DNA from: Porites lobata
Lineage: Eukaryota; Cnidaria; Anthozoa; Scleractinia; Poritidae
NCBI GenBank assembly: GCA_942486035.1
Contig: CALNXK010000079.1
Coordinates: 564,001 to 628,000, forward strand
DNA: 64,000 nt
Direction: 5' to 3'
The notes beneath the pieces were generated by a model. The model was not told the origin of the DNA. It searched no databases and saw nothing but the letters and a program-made list of their open reading frames with translations. Positions 12,801-23,900 of this stretch are shown in pieces; within the stretch, counting starts at the first letter, position 1; each line of letters opens with the position of its first letter. Both the position numbers and the translations under genes were made by a program.

Positions 12801-15800
12801 AACAACAAGAACATCAAAAAAACAATCGGTTTAATAGGCAAAACACGTGCATCACACTTTTTTCTACATTTCTTTCCCATTTTTGCACGACTACAACGTG
12901 AAAATGCCTAATTTCACATTTTATGGAGGACGTAACTAGCAATGACAAAATTTATTTCTCTTTCTGAGCTTGGCTATGGTCCCTTGAAATTCTGCTTCAG
13001 GAGGGTTCGTCTACAACTGACAAAGTAAGTGGGTAGGAATAATCGCTATTAAGACTGAAAGAACGCAAATTCACTTTTTAAGCGACGTTCTTGTCACCAT
13101 CACGTCATTGGATCTTAAAGTCCCTATTATGGGCTTAAGACAACCTCTGTTAAACAGTCAACCTCTATTAAGCTAATTCCCGAGGGTGACCGCTTTTAAA
13201 ACCCTTTAAGTCCCAATAGTGACCAACATCAATTTTCTCCTAACAATGTCCATACATTGTCAAGAGATAAGGTTGTGAGAATATAAAAAATGATCATGAA
13301 AGGGAAAATGCCTTGATGTTTTATTAATTCTCTCAACTAATTCTTAAAGGAAATGTATGGAGATCAGTTTGGAGAAGTTGTATGTGGACATTGGGGTTTA
13401 AAGGGTTAATAGAGGTTTGACTGTATTGCAAATTACAAAAAAAGTAATATTAAAAATGTCTTTGTCCTAAAGACAGACGAACTCCTTTAATTCAGGCACG
13501 GGTGCTGGTGGCCACAAGCAACACATCAGGGAAGAGGTGATCTTGTGTGGGCTGCTAGTTAGCTGGCTTGTGGCCACCAGCTGGTATGTAGAAGATAGCC
13601 CTTATGTCAGGCACTTGAATCTGGGATGAAAACATGTCTGCGAAACTGAAACAATTAATGGAAAGCTGAGTATTACAATCAAGCCAGGTCAAGCGTGCTC
13701 TCATAGATTCCATCAATGAATTGATTATTTGAAAAAAAAAATTAATCTGTTAGTCTGTGTTGCAACCAGTATCAAATTCAAATCTGCATTCCTACAAACA
13801 CAATGAGCAGTGCATTTTTTGTGATCACTGATCTGTATTTGTTCAAATTGAAAATCTTTGAATAGATAGAATTGCTTCCAAGACATTTACAGATGTACCG
13901 GTATATCAAATTCAAGGAAACTGAGCTGGTATAAATTTCATAACACCATGTGTGAATTCACTGCTCATAACACATGAAAGAATGCGGAGATGAATTGAAA
14001 TCTAAAACCACCAACAGATTCAACTTTGGAATAATAATAAATTCACCAATGGAATCTTGGAGGGTATGCTTAACCTGGCTTGACAGTAATTACAGGTGAA
14101 AAACTTGAGCCAATTGTGTTGACAATGAGGAAGATGAAAATGATGATCATGATTGTGATTGAAGCCTGTATGTATGGCTCTATATCTTTTACACACCTTC
14201 TCATTCCTTCCATAATAGCATGCATGGACTCTGAGTAGAAAGTTGTTGGATTGAAAATACTTGCAACAACACCTAAACAAGACATCACAGCATCTTTTCC
14301 CTTCAGCACAGAAGCAAAACTTTCAACATCACAGGCGTCTCCTTTTACTACCTCCAAGTTAGCATGCCTAAAAGACAGACAGTATAGATGATAAGGATTA
14401 ACATAGAGATCTCACATGTTGCATCCTGCAAAATGGCTTGCTAGTCAACTCACCAGAGTGATTATAATGATAATTAATAAATTATTATTAATACTAACCA
14501 TTTTAAATCTTGTATTCACCACCCACCCAGATCTGTTAGTGGCACTTTTTTTGCACAAGGAATGATTGACCATAGTGTAGTCAAATGCAACATTGATCTC
14601 CAGGTTCCACCACCAACAAATCCACCAAGGTTTGTTTACCTTTACAAGCAAGCTAATATGACAGGATTACAGGAGCACGTTTCATAATTTCAAGCTTTTG
14701 ACCCAGCCCTTAAGACACTTGAGGAAAATTATTGAAGGCTGCTAAGCAGTTTATTCCTCAGAAATCTGTCAAAGGAAGAAAGTCCAGGCACAGCTATTTG
14801 AGTATGTGGTTGCACCCCTTTTAGCCAAACTTTTTTCAGGTTTAGACAAACCAGATTGTTTGGATTTTCCTGCTAGCCGGAACAAAAATCTGACATAAGA
14901 TTGATCCATACGGTAGCTGCCTGCTGCTATGATCTTCTTCTCAATTTAAACACATCGTTTTTTATTTCTTTCTGCTAAATTAAGCGTCCTCTCGTAAGAA
15001 ATGGAAAGAAAAATAGCTCTTTAACTAGTAGTGGTTGTTCATGCTGGGACTCGTTAACTCAAAAATATCCAGAATTTGATTCAAGAAAATTCAGAACATG
15101 ATTGACAAAATTCTCAAGTGCTGAGAAGTACGTTCTACACACACACACACAATGGACACTATAGTTTTACCGTGAGAAAACTGCAAGCATTTTCACTTCC
15201 TTGTGGATTTAGAGTTACAGGGGAACTTGAGTTTAATATACTACAAATTTTATCCTTTAGCTGCATAGAACAAAGAAGGAGTGTAAACAACTTTTGCCTG
15301 AACTAAACTTGACGCGCTGTGTTTATCAATGAATGAGCACAATCTTGCAATCAAAAAGCAATTTCGTTAAATGGAATAAAAATCTGAAACCAGATTGAGA
15401 TACCAATCTGAATGACCCAAGTGTGGAGGTGGATCTTTCAGATTGCAATCTGAGATTGGTTTAGTCCTTCATGGAACAAAAAATCAAATGTTGGATGGCA
15501 AAATCCGGATTTCGATTGGTCAAAAGGAATGCAACCTATGTAAACAGCCTTAGATGCCCCAACTCTAGCTCAACAAGCCTGAATCCCAGTCTACTGTCTG
15601 TGCTTAATGTATTTGTTCAATCATTCTTATTGATTGATCTGAGTTGTTTTAACTTTTGGTTATAGAGTTGACTTGCAGAAGACTTCTTTCGGAGCATTTT
15701 AAATGTTAATTTTTTTATCTCTGCAGTTTAGCCTTAATTCTTTTTGACCGATGACAAAGACGTTCTTGCCTTGTACAAACTTGTCCAGATCACTCTACAG

Positions 15801-16890
15801 GAGGGGGGCGGGACGTAAGGGTTTGCGGTGATGCGGTTTGGCTCGATTTTTGGTGCGGTTTTGCGGTGATTTTTATTTTAAGTTGCGGTATTGCAGTTTT
15901 ACAAAACCAAGCGGCTTGCAGTATTTACAAATTTTCGGGTAATTTCAATGCGGTTTGCGGTTTTCTTCTGTTATTCTGTGCAGTATTTATTCATATTTCT
16001 GTGCGGTTTTGTGGTATTCAAACCCCCGCTTACACCCACCTTCTAGAGAGTGACCTGGACAAGCTTGTAGCTTGGTCTCAGACCTGGCAAATTAACTTTC
16101 TTTCCTCTAAGTGTTATGCGTTGTGTTACATCCAAGATTCTCATTGGTAATCATCATATCATGTTAAACTGATGGTTAGATGAGGCCCTAGAAGTGGTCG
16201 ATACCTGGGATTATCATTACTGAAACACTCAATAGAAAACACACACATATTAAAATTTTTATAAATTTAACAACAACGCTAAAAAGACACCAAGCTTCTT
16301 CAAATGAATCAAGTATTATGCAAATACATCACTGGTTAGACCAACATTTGAACATGCATATCGGGAGCGTAGCATCCATATATGTATGGCCTGCACACGC
16401 CCATTGTACAGCTGAAATCTGGAAAAAAAATTTTTCCGTCGTATGCTCAGCATCAATTCCTTCTTCAGACCTGCCAATGATCTCTCCCACTTAAGTTTAT
16501 TCTACTTCAAGTTCTGTGTGACACATTTAGAACACAATTTGCCCCCAAAGTCCATCTAATCACCCGTATCTTACAAGTTATTTTTTTCAAGGCGACCTTA
16601 AACTCAGCCCTAACAACTGTTTGAACTGGACATTGCGAGACGTAGAAGTAGAAGGAACTACGTCAACTGCAGCCATATCTTGCAGCACGTACACTTATTA
16701 TGGGGTGCGTGCAACCTTGAAAATACGCGTCGTACCGTATTTCAGCTTTCTCGGGTGATCGCACGACAGATGTAACAGAATAGCCTTTCTCCAGTGCTTG
16801 CTTCACTACCTCCTTTCCCGTTAGTCCAGTGCCACCAAAAACAACCAGTTTTAATGGTGCAGGGCCCCTACCTCTCTCTTCGCACGCCAT
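6898..16890 (-). CDS. NAD(P)-binding protein, BLVRB/flavin reductase-like (copy 1)
   Basis: Four exons read on the minus strand: 16736-16890 (ATG at 16890), 14197-14367, 11334-11536 and 6898-7049 (TGA). Joined they give 226 codons with intron phases 2, 2, 1 and GT/AG borders. The protein opens with a Rossmann fold: KLVVFGGTGLTGKEVVKQAL (about residues 14-33) carries the GGTGxTG dinucleotide loop, and VVRSPEK lies at the end of the next strand. GDACDVESF and KGKDAVMSCLG match the NAD(P)H-binding family (Pfam NAD(P)H_bd type) that includes biliverdin reductase B and SDR-a5 proteins. The third exon has VTMTAWCTQPGPNN and DYTIVRPCG. These proteins are usually cytosolic NADPH-dependent reductases, but the substrate here is unknown. 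It is a tandem paralogue of the gene at 20968-25094. The C-terminus is shorter by about seven residues. Introns are long and packed with transposons. The exon structure is strong; the exact enzyme activity is an inference. Confidence 0.88.
8309..8824. mobile_element. pogo/Tigger-like non-autonomous DNA transposon
   Basis: Inverted ends CAGCAGAACCCCGGTAACAC and, on the other strand, CAATAGAACCTCGATAACTC are flanked by TA on both sides (8307-8308 and 8825-8826). The interior repeats GTTCGAGTTA and GAGTTATCGA near both ends. No transposase frame survives. It lies in the last intron of the first reductase gene. Confidence 0.8.
9636..10622. mobile_element. DNA transposon with GGGACTTTAAGATAGG terminal repeats
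   Basis: The left end begins GGGACTTTAAGATAGGTGAC and the right end, reversed, begins GGGACTTTAAGATAGGTCAC. Similarity continues for about 40 bases, through CTGGGACGGTT. TA flanks both sides, as expected for a TA target duplication. The 987-bp interior has a short frame containing ATGGCAGAGGAAAATTGC followed by an exon-like AG/GTAAGG at about 10003. This could be a relic of an internal gene, but no transposase is recognisable. A shorter relative is at 12774-13124. Confidence 0.75.
12238..12693. mobile_element. hAT-like MITE with 5-bp target duplication TTCTA
   Basis: It starts CAGGGTTTATGCA and ends, reversed, CAGGGTTTGCACAGTC. TTCTA lies immediately on both sides (12233-12237 and 12694-12698). 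The right half has four or more copies of TCAAGGACTTTTCAAG. It has no coding capacity. It sits in intron 2 of the first reductase gene. Confidence 0.85.
12774..13124. mobile_element. MITE with GGGACTTTAAGATCCAA terminal repeats
   Basis: The left end is GGGACTTAAAGATCCAACGA and the right end, reversed, GGGACTTTAAGATCCAATGA, each flanked by TA. It shares the first 13 or so bases with the larger element at 9636-10622, so the two belong to related families. Confidence 0.8.
13153..13427. mobile_element. CAGTCAAACCTCTATTAA element carrying a nested TTAACCCTTTAAG repeat
   Basis: The outer ends AACAGTCAACCTCTATTAAG and, reversed, TACAGTCAAACCTCTATTAA enclose a second inverted-end repeat at about 13197-13409. 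The inner repeat begins AAACCCTTTAAGTCCC and ends GGGGTTTAAAGGGTTAA. A second copy of the inner repeat is at 33398-33609. I recognise this TTAACCCTTTAAG repeat as common in corals. Confidence 0.7.
15801..16026 (+). repeat. TGCGGT-rich repeat, one end of the GGCGTAAGGG family
   Basis: It starts GAGGGGGGCGGGACGTAAGG and then repeats TGCGGT and TGCGGTTTTGCGG about ten times. The same end and internal motif (as ACCGCAATACCGC) occur on both sides of the element at 40182-41850. Only one end is present here. It abuts a LINE fragment. Confidence 0.7.
16030..16600 (+). mobile_element. Decayed non-LTR retrotransposon reverse-transcriptase fragment
   Basis: An open stretch reads LLESDLDKLVAWSQTWQINF, then SSKCYALC. 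This is the segment after the catalytic RT motif in CR1/Jockey/L2-like LINEs, where D-x-x-x-L-x-x-W...N-x-x-K-C is usual. Further on, broken pieces such as GRYLGL and LVRPTFEHA (with frameshifts) match the later RT region. It is not functional. It lies antisense in intron 1 of the first reductase gene. Confidence 0.65.
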
Positions 16891-19883
16891 TTTGTCTTCG
16901 CAATGGCCCCTTCGCAATTTTACGAAACCTCTCGTTCCCAGAGCCCTACCGGCGATACATCGGTCTCTTTCGGCGAATAAAGTGCAAATACTTGTCATAT
17001 CTGAAAGTATCTTTAGCCACGAATAATAAAGTTCGCAGTCGGGACATTTCTTAGTAGTTTTTTGGATTTAAGCCAAGTACAATAAATTCAAGCGGGAACA
17101 ATGCAGAACATGACAGAAAATAACTTTTGAAAATAAATATTTTTTTCTCGTTCTACGTTCTTCATTTAGCGCGTACATTCGTCACGTTGTCGCATAAACT
17201 CTTCATTTTGCTCGTGCATTCAGTACGTTTTTTCCTCTATAAAATGATGGTCCCCTAAAAGTAACGATAGCCACGTTAACTGTATTTAATAAATAGATTT
17301 AGTTTAATTATTGACCACTTTTAAAGGTGATTGCGTATGAACATTCAACGGATGGAATATGAATATCTTATACAGAAACGAATTTTTCTGTGATTGATCG
17401 ACTGACTTCGATCTGTTTAATTTAAAGCACAGAACTCGGAATGTTTTAAAACCGAAGCAAAGGAAAGTAGCTAGAACAAAGACAGTACTCGTACAGTGCC
17501 AATTATACCGGCTTTTTGATAGATTCTTAATACAAAAGAGTTAAACAAGAACATGATCGACTATAATCTCTAAAGAGAAAGTTTTCTGCGTTTTTTAAAT
17601 GAAAAATAATCGTCTAAACAAGTCTAAACAATGTTAGGGAATCGTAGAAACCACGCAATAAGGCTTAAATGTTTTTGCGAAAATAAAAACAAATGAGGTC
17701 AATGAGGACAACAACAATGAACAACAACAGCAAAATAATAACCGGTAAGCTTACTCTAAAATAAAAGTCATTTTGGCATGACATAAGATTTAAACTAATA
17801 ATTTCTTTGATTAATTCAGTAAAAAACCTTTGAAAAAGAGCTAACAATGAACAAGAAGCTTCAATAAAACAAATAAAAGTTTTTTCCGTACCTGGATTAA
17901 AACTCGGAGAGCTTGACTCAAAAAAAACGATCGAGCAAATGGCTTTTACCTTTTAAAAAGTGTCGCGGTGCGATTTTCCCGCCGCGAAACGCGGTGTCGC
18001 AACGGCCTCGTTGTCAGTGTGTCCTCTCACCCTGAAAAGAGGCTGTTATCTGAACATTTTACAAAAAGTTTTCGAATTCAGCTCTACGCATTTTTTGTTT
18101 GTAAGCCTTGGTGGAGCATATTGAGGGGAGATACAATATGGGCGCGTTAGCGCCCAGAGCTCAAGGCGCGACATGCTAAGAGGGTCTGGGGACATGATTT
18201 CCCGGAAAATTCTGAAAATTCAAGTATTTTTTACCACTTGAATGAGACCACTTTGTTTGCCACCTTAAAAATTTCATTGTCAAAGTCTCTCTTCTTTGAA
18301 AGATGGGTTGCAGGTCTCATAAAGCTTATCTTGTACTCCGCTGTTGAAAGCATTCAGCTTTGCTGGAACAAGATATTGCCTTAAGAAAAGATTCTCTTGT
18401 GACAGAAGCCTGATACTTAGTTCTTGCACGAGGTGATCGACCAAAGGAAAATTAACGGCTCTTTGCCACTGTTTGCCAGTACATCTCTTCTTAAAAAATA
18501 TATATTATACCGTCCGAATCACTCGTAAGCCCGTGCCGATTTGTTTCCTAAAGGCAGGCACGCCCCTGGTTGGGCATAAACAACAACAACAACAACAACA
18601 ACTTTATAATTATTGTATTTATTGCGAGGACAGTGGTTACACATTCACGCTTTGAAAGTGACAGTACTGACGGTACTGAATTGTGAAAGGGAAAGTCTTT
18701 GAAAAGTGAAAGTTTTGAGAGTGAGAGCATCAGAGCATGCGAGTGTTTTTGGAACTCGGAAGTGGCCTAACGTTTATACACTGAGTTGTGGATCGACTCT
18801 CCGATTTCTGATCAATATAATTTTTTATGCCCTACATTTCTGAGTTTGTTATTGCATAACCCGCAATAAAAAATTAAAATCAAATAAAATAAATATAAAT
18901 AACCCACAACTTCCAAAGAAGCTTATTTAGATGAAGCAAATTGTTCTGACCTTGATTCCGTTGTTGGTGGACTTAAATCACATTCTTTTTTCAGAAAACC
19001 CTTGATACGGTTAAGCTCCCAATGACAAGACCCATCTCCTAGTTCTTCTCTTACGCCTGTGCCCTAGCATTCTAACTGAAATTAGTGTACAAAAGAATGT
19101 TAGGGGAAACCTTCTGAGCTCCGAATGCAAATCAAGTGGCAATCTGCAAGATTGACCACTGATAGAGAAACGGTCACGCCGAATTCGGGACGGTGTTATT
19201 TAAAACATGATTGCCTCAGGCAAGCAAGATATATTATCCATTCAAGATGCAGGAAAACTCAGGAAACACGAGAATTCTCAGTTTTCAAGACGTTAGCCGA
19301 GAAGTGTTGAACTCTAACACCGGCCAAAGGAGTCCCTCTGGCTCAGCTCTGACAATTTGTCTGAATCATTTGTTGAATTCATTGCAGACGGAATTGTTAG
19401 AATTCGCAATGATTAGTTACTACTTAAATCTGCGCAGTCTTGGACCTGAGTCCTGTCTTAGCTATTCAGCTGTTTAGTGAATTCAGACCGGTCACTGATA
19501 AAGTGATCTCTGGTTGTATACAAAAAGAATCTGTACCGTTATATCGAACTTTCAAATTTCAGGTGAGTCCATTTGTTCTCTATCCAAAGTCACGAAAGAA
19601 GCAGTTGCACCACAATTATCTGATAACCTTATTGGCAAGGAGGTTAAACTGTCTAACCTTGTACAATTTCATTCAGCGAACAGTGTATAAAGGGGCCATT
19701 ATTACTGATGAAACCACCCAGTTTGAAAGATATAGCTGACAACAAATCTCGTGGCGACCACTAGCATGAACATAATATCCATCGGTACTTAGGCTTCAAA
19801 GAATTATATAAGATGAACTCGGGCCCTGTATTACGAACTTCAAATAATCATTTGCTTAGAGAAATTCAACTTTGTCAAATTAT
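16891..19883. other. Intergenic between the two reductase paralogues, no gene recognised
   Basis: The stretch just right of 16890 should hold the 5' UTR and promoter of the first reductase gene. No TATA box is evident. The rest is AT-rich, with a short CAA microsatellite and unrecognised short frames. A solo fragment at about 18740-18768 (TTGGAACTCGGAAGTGGCC) resembles the end of the MITE at 24357-24529. Confidence 0.5.
18580..18602 (+). repeat. (CAA)n microsatellite
   Basis: About seven perfect CAA units. Confidence 0.9.
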
Positions 19884-20024
19884 TAGCCTGCGTAGCAAGC
19901 GTCGAAAGGGATAAGGGATCGCGAGAAAGGGAAAAGGGGGAAACATTGGGGAGAGAAGGTGAAGGATCCCTTTCGCGTTTTCCTCCCTCTCCCCCTTCCC
20001 TTCTTGTACCAACCACGCAGGCTA
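19884..20024. mobile_element. Short TAGCCTGCG foldback element
   Basis: It begins TAGCCTGCGTAGCAAGCG and ends ACCACGCAGGCTA. The interior is purine-rich on the left (GGGAAAAGGGGG) and pyrimidine-rich on the right (CCTCTCCCCCTTCCC), so the whole unit can fold. It belongs to a loose group also seen at 40637, 57564 and 63271. Confidence 0.75.
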
Positions 20025-20170
20025 TCAAATTATGGGATAATTCGAGGGCTTTGTTTTCATCTTGTTCTTTCTGAATATTCTATCCAATGGCATCCCATAA
20101 TTTCAGAAATGTGATGTCATCATGTCTCTTCTCTATCTGAAAACGCATCGTTTGGCGATAGTGCATAGTC

Positions 20171-20301
20171 TGTATGTCGAGTCTTTAGGACCATATGTCC
20201 ACATACTCTGTATGTTCGAGTATTTAGGACCATAGTCCTAAATACTCTGTACTTAGGACCATATGTCCACATACTCTGTTTGTTTGGTCATAAATACTCT
20301 G
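20171..20301 (+). repeat. Degenerate tandem repeat, about four units
   Basis: Units share TTAGGACCATATGTCCACAT followed by ACTCTGT. Unit length varies from about 24 to 40 bases. The GGACCATATGTCC core is itself palindromic. Confidence 0.8.
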
Positions 20302-20967
20302 TAGCAGGACCGAAACTATAGAACAAGTGGAACAAATTACCATTGAACATCAGGCAATCATCATCAGCTACCGTTTCTAATACTTCGCTCAAGACTCACC
20401 TTTTTCAGGACGCACGTAAGGTCGTCATTGAAAAGAGCAGTTACGTCTAATAGGCCTGTTTTGGAGGACGAATTTGGCCTAATTTCCTCTGCAAATTCGT
20501 AATAGCCAAACTCGCCAATAAAAGAAGAGAAAGCGTACCCAAAACAACACAAAACCCGCAAACAGAACTGAAGCCTATCTCAATGTTCTTTGTAGCGAAG
20601 CAATGATTGCTGAGAATGCTAAACCTTGTTACTTTTCTTCAGAGATCCTTTTAGCAATTGCAGAGATGGAATAAGGAAACCAGCCTTAACTGAGCAATTG
20701 CATTTTACGGCTGATCTTATACAACACAACCACTTGCAAAAAGTAGTTGAATACATAATGATTTCAAAATGACAGACACTTAATTAATTTCATGATTATT
20801 GATGCCTAAATTATTATCTAAACAGATCTTGTGATAATACCATAATTATCCATCCACTGAATTATATTTTGATAATTGAAAGACTCTTCATTTAAGTTTG
20901 TTTAAAATAATATCAAAAATATATTTCAAATTTATAAAAACAAAAAGAGCTAGTCGTGCAATATTTC

Positions 20968-23900
20968 TTATGTCCTGGGTACTTTTGAGAATCCAGCGAT
21001 GGCAAATCCTTTTCTGTCATATTCATCACTTTCCAGTGTCTTCAGCATAAACTCAGCAACATCTGCACAAGTGATCTCACCACTTGTCCCGGTATTACAC
21101 TGTCCTTCTTCAACCTTATAATTTCCTGAACGTTCACCTAGAAAATTAAGGTCATAAGATGTTCAGTGAAAGCTCTCATAACGGTTGTAAGCTAACATCT
21201 CTACTTATGGCCGTCTTCATTAAACCCCATTTTTCTCAACTCCCATACAAACTCAGTATTTTTACATCCTCGTAAGGGGCCAGCTCCAGTTACGGACACC
21301 AATTGATGCGTCTGTCCACTCACAAAAGCTTCCTCTGTACTTGATAATCTTTTAAGCTCAATATCTACTTACAAATTTCAAGACTGATCTACAGACATAG
21401 TTGAGGGAATTTGATAAAAGATCAAAGCATTTTGCATGTGGTGATCATGTCATAAAAAATTAATTATTCCTGTAACCTTTCACCTTGATTATGTATTAAT
21501 GTTGCTGAGAGAACACTCTTTATTTACATACTTTAGTTAATTGGGCAAGAACACAGTAAATGAATTATAAGTAGTACAGATACATACATGATAAGAACAT
21601 GATAAATATTTTAAAAAAGGCAAAAAAAAAAGATTAATGCATGAACAGGATACTTAGGCCCATGCAAGGTGTCCATCCAAGGAAATGAAAGAATTTGAAC
21701 ATACACAAGAGAAAAAATAAATTATAAATAGAAAACCAAAGATGATAAAAAAAATCTAAAAAAAAATCTAATTTAGTGAATGGACAGTCACACGAGATGG
21801 ACCACATGCAGACCTGTAGGTCCACATCAAAAACTGTCTTGGGACTTGTAAATAGAGGCACCATTTCGAAGTAAGGGCAGTGAAACACAATAAGTTTGTT
21901 TTATCAACCGAGTTGATACCATCAACTTGCCAACATAATTTAAAGGACATTTTGAGGGCCAGCCCACCATTCAATTGTATCCAAGTTCTTGTGATAAACG
22001 ATGGCAAATGCATCATATTAACACCTAACATCACTTTTTTTTAGCCATTCACGAATAGAGAAGCTGCCTCTCATCCCTGCCTACCTTGGGGAAGATGGCT
22101 ATGAGGCGTGTATCCCATTAGACATGCCCAGAAGTGGAAAGCAGTAAGAGGTCGCTCTATAAGTCATGGGCTACAAACTTTTACATATGAAATTATATCT
22201 AGTATATGAACTGAGAATTCTGAAACAATGCATTTACTTACCCAGCATTAGCCGACATGGTCTGACAATTGTGTAATTCAATGCGCTGGGATCAGAATTC
22301 TCCAGCATTTTTTCCATGACTTCCATGTTCCTTATCACTCCATTAAGAAACAGTGGCTTTAGAATCCACTCCACAAACCAACTGTTATTTGGTCCAGGCT
22401 GGGTACACCATGATGTCACTGTTACTAGTCGCATAATTTTGTGCCTAAAAAGATCAGTATTCCATTAAAGGATCACTGTATGGAGCTACATACTCAGAGA
22501 GAGCAACTTCTAGTCAAGAGTAAGGCTGTTGTCACAACACTTTCACAGACTACTTTACTCTTAGCTGCAATTTAGAGTCATTGAACCACAAAAATGGAAG
22601 CTCCACTGGTGTGTGTGTTCATCTCTAGTATGCTTATGGTAAATAAAGAAAAAGCCATGCATCACCAAAACATCAAATTTACCATTTTTGGGCCTGCATT
22701 TTTTGTTGACTAGAGTTTGGAAATCCTGCTATACCACCGTCACAAGGAAGGTAATTATAATTGGTCATTGTAGAGACATTAAAACAGGTGTATACATGTA
22801 TGTTTCTGCTGGGAGAAAATTGAGGGCCATTGTGGACAGGTGGCCATTAATAGCAGTTTGACTGTGGCCTTAATTTGCGGGAAAATTGATCTAAAAATAA
22901 ATGGTTCTGTGGTGAAAATTATGCTGTGTTGCCATATACAACTCTTGGGTTCATTGGCTCCTGTTGCAGTATTACAAGTAGTTTGTGGAAAAAAGAGAAA
23001 CAGTTACTAGACAAAACAATGATTTCAGAAATATCACTAATGAAATTTGAATCCATACAAGTAGTAAGTCTACACTCAGCTATTTAATTGACATCAGTTC
23101 AAATTCATCAGTTTAAGTTCATAACATTTTACACAATTTGGATTGTGACTAGCAGGGTTACAGGACTATAATTCCCTGGTCAGTTTATTCACTTAACCTT
23201 CTTTATGTGAGCATGCAACTGATTTTCCAACGATCATGAGAAAATGATGCATCAAGCCTGAAATTGGTTTGTTTCAGTGATAAATAAACATCGACTAATG
23301 CACAGTTTATTTTGTAGTGTATATTAGGTATAAACCTGAAAGCCTAAAAAAATTCCAGTTATCCAAACTTACCTCTTCATTCCCTCCATAATAGCATGCA
23401 TTGACTCTGTGTAGAAGGTTGTAGGGTTAAAAATGTTTGCATAAACTCCTAAACTGGACAACACAGCATCCTTTCCTTCAAGTGCAGCAGCAAAACTTTC
23501 AACATCACATGCATCACCTTTAACTAACTCTAAATTTTTGTCCCTGTTGATAAAAAAAAATATTACACCACTCATTGATGCTTTACGATGCTGTCCTACG
23601 GTCTGGAGGGTCTCTATGATAACTTCAAATGGTATGATGAAGAAAAAATGCAAACATTCAATTTCTTATATTTTTATTTTTCATTCTATATCATTAATAA
23701 TGCCTTCTGGAAGAGTTGGAAATTCAACATAGCATTTTTTTGGGTTAATTTTTGGTTCAGGGATTTTTTGGGGGCTATGATTTTTGCCCCTATATTTTCA
23801 GATCATCCCCGTCACTTGAAATGTGCGGCAGGATTAGCTCAGTCGGTAGAGTGTTTGACTGCAGGGCGGGAGGTTGCAGGTTCAATTCCCAAGGTCGAAC

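Noticed and set aside
16794..17054. Plus-strand frames over the first exon of reductase copy 1
   Set aside because: Antisense to a well-supported coding exon; no domain.
19125..19739. Run of overlapping plus-strand frames between the reductase genes
   Set aside because: No recognisable domain and no consistent exon structure.
21634..22034. Minus-strand frames in intron 3 of reductase copy 2
   Set aside because: They are hydrophobic or generic with no recognised domain, and the intron is bounded by in-phase exons on each side. Possibly a worn repeat, but I could not identify it.
23829..23900. Functional tRNA gene
   Set aside because: A and B boxes are present but the acceptor stem does not pair, and the sequence runs on into a SINE body.
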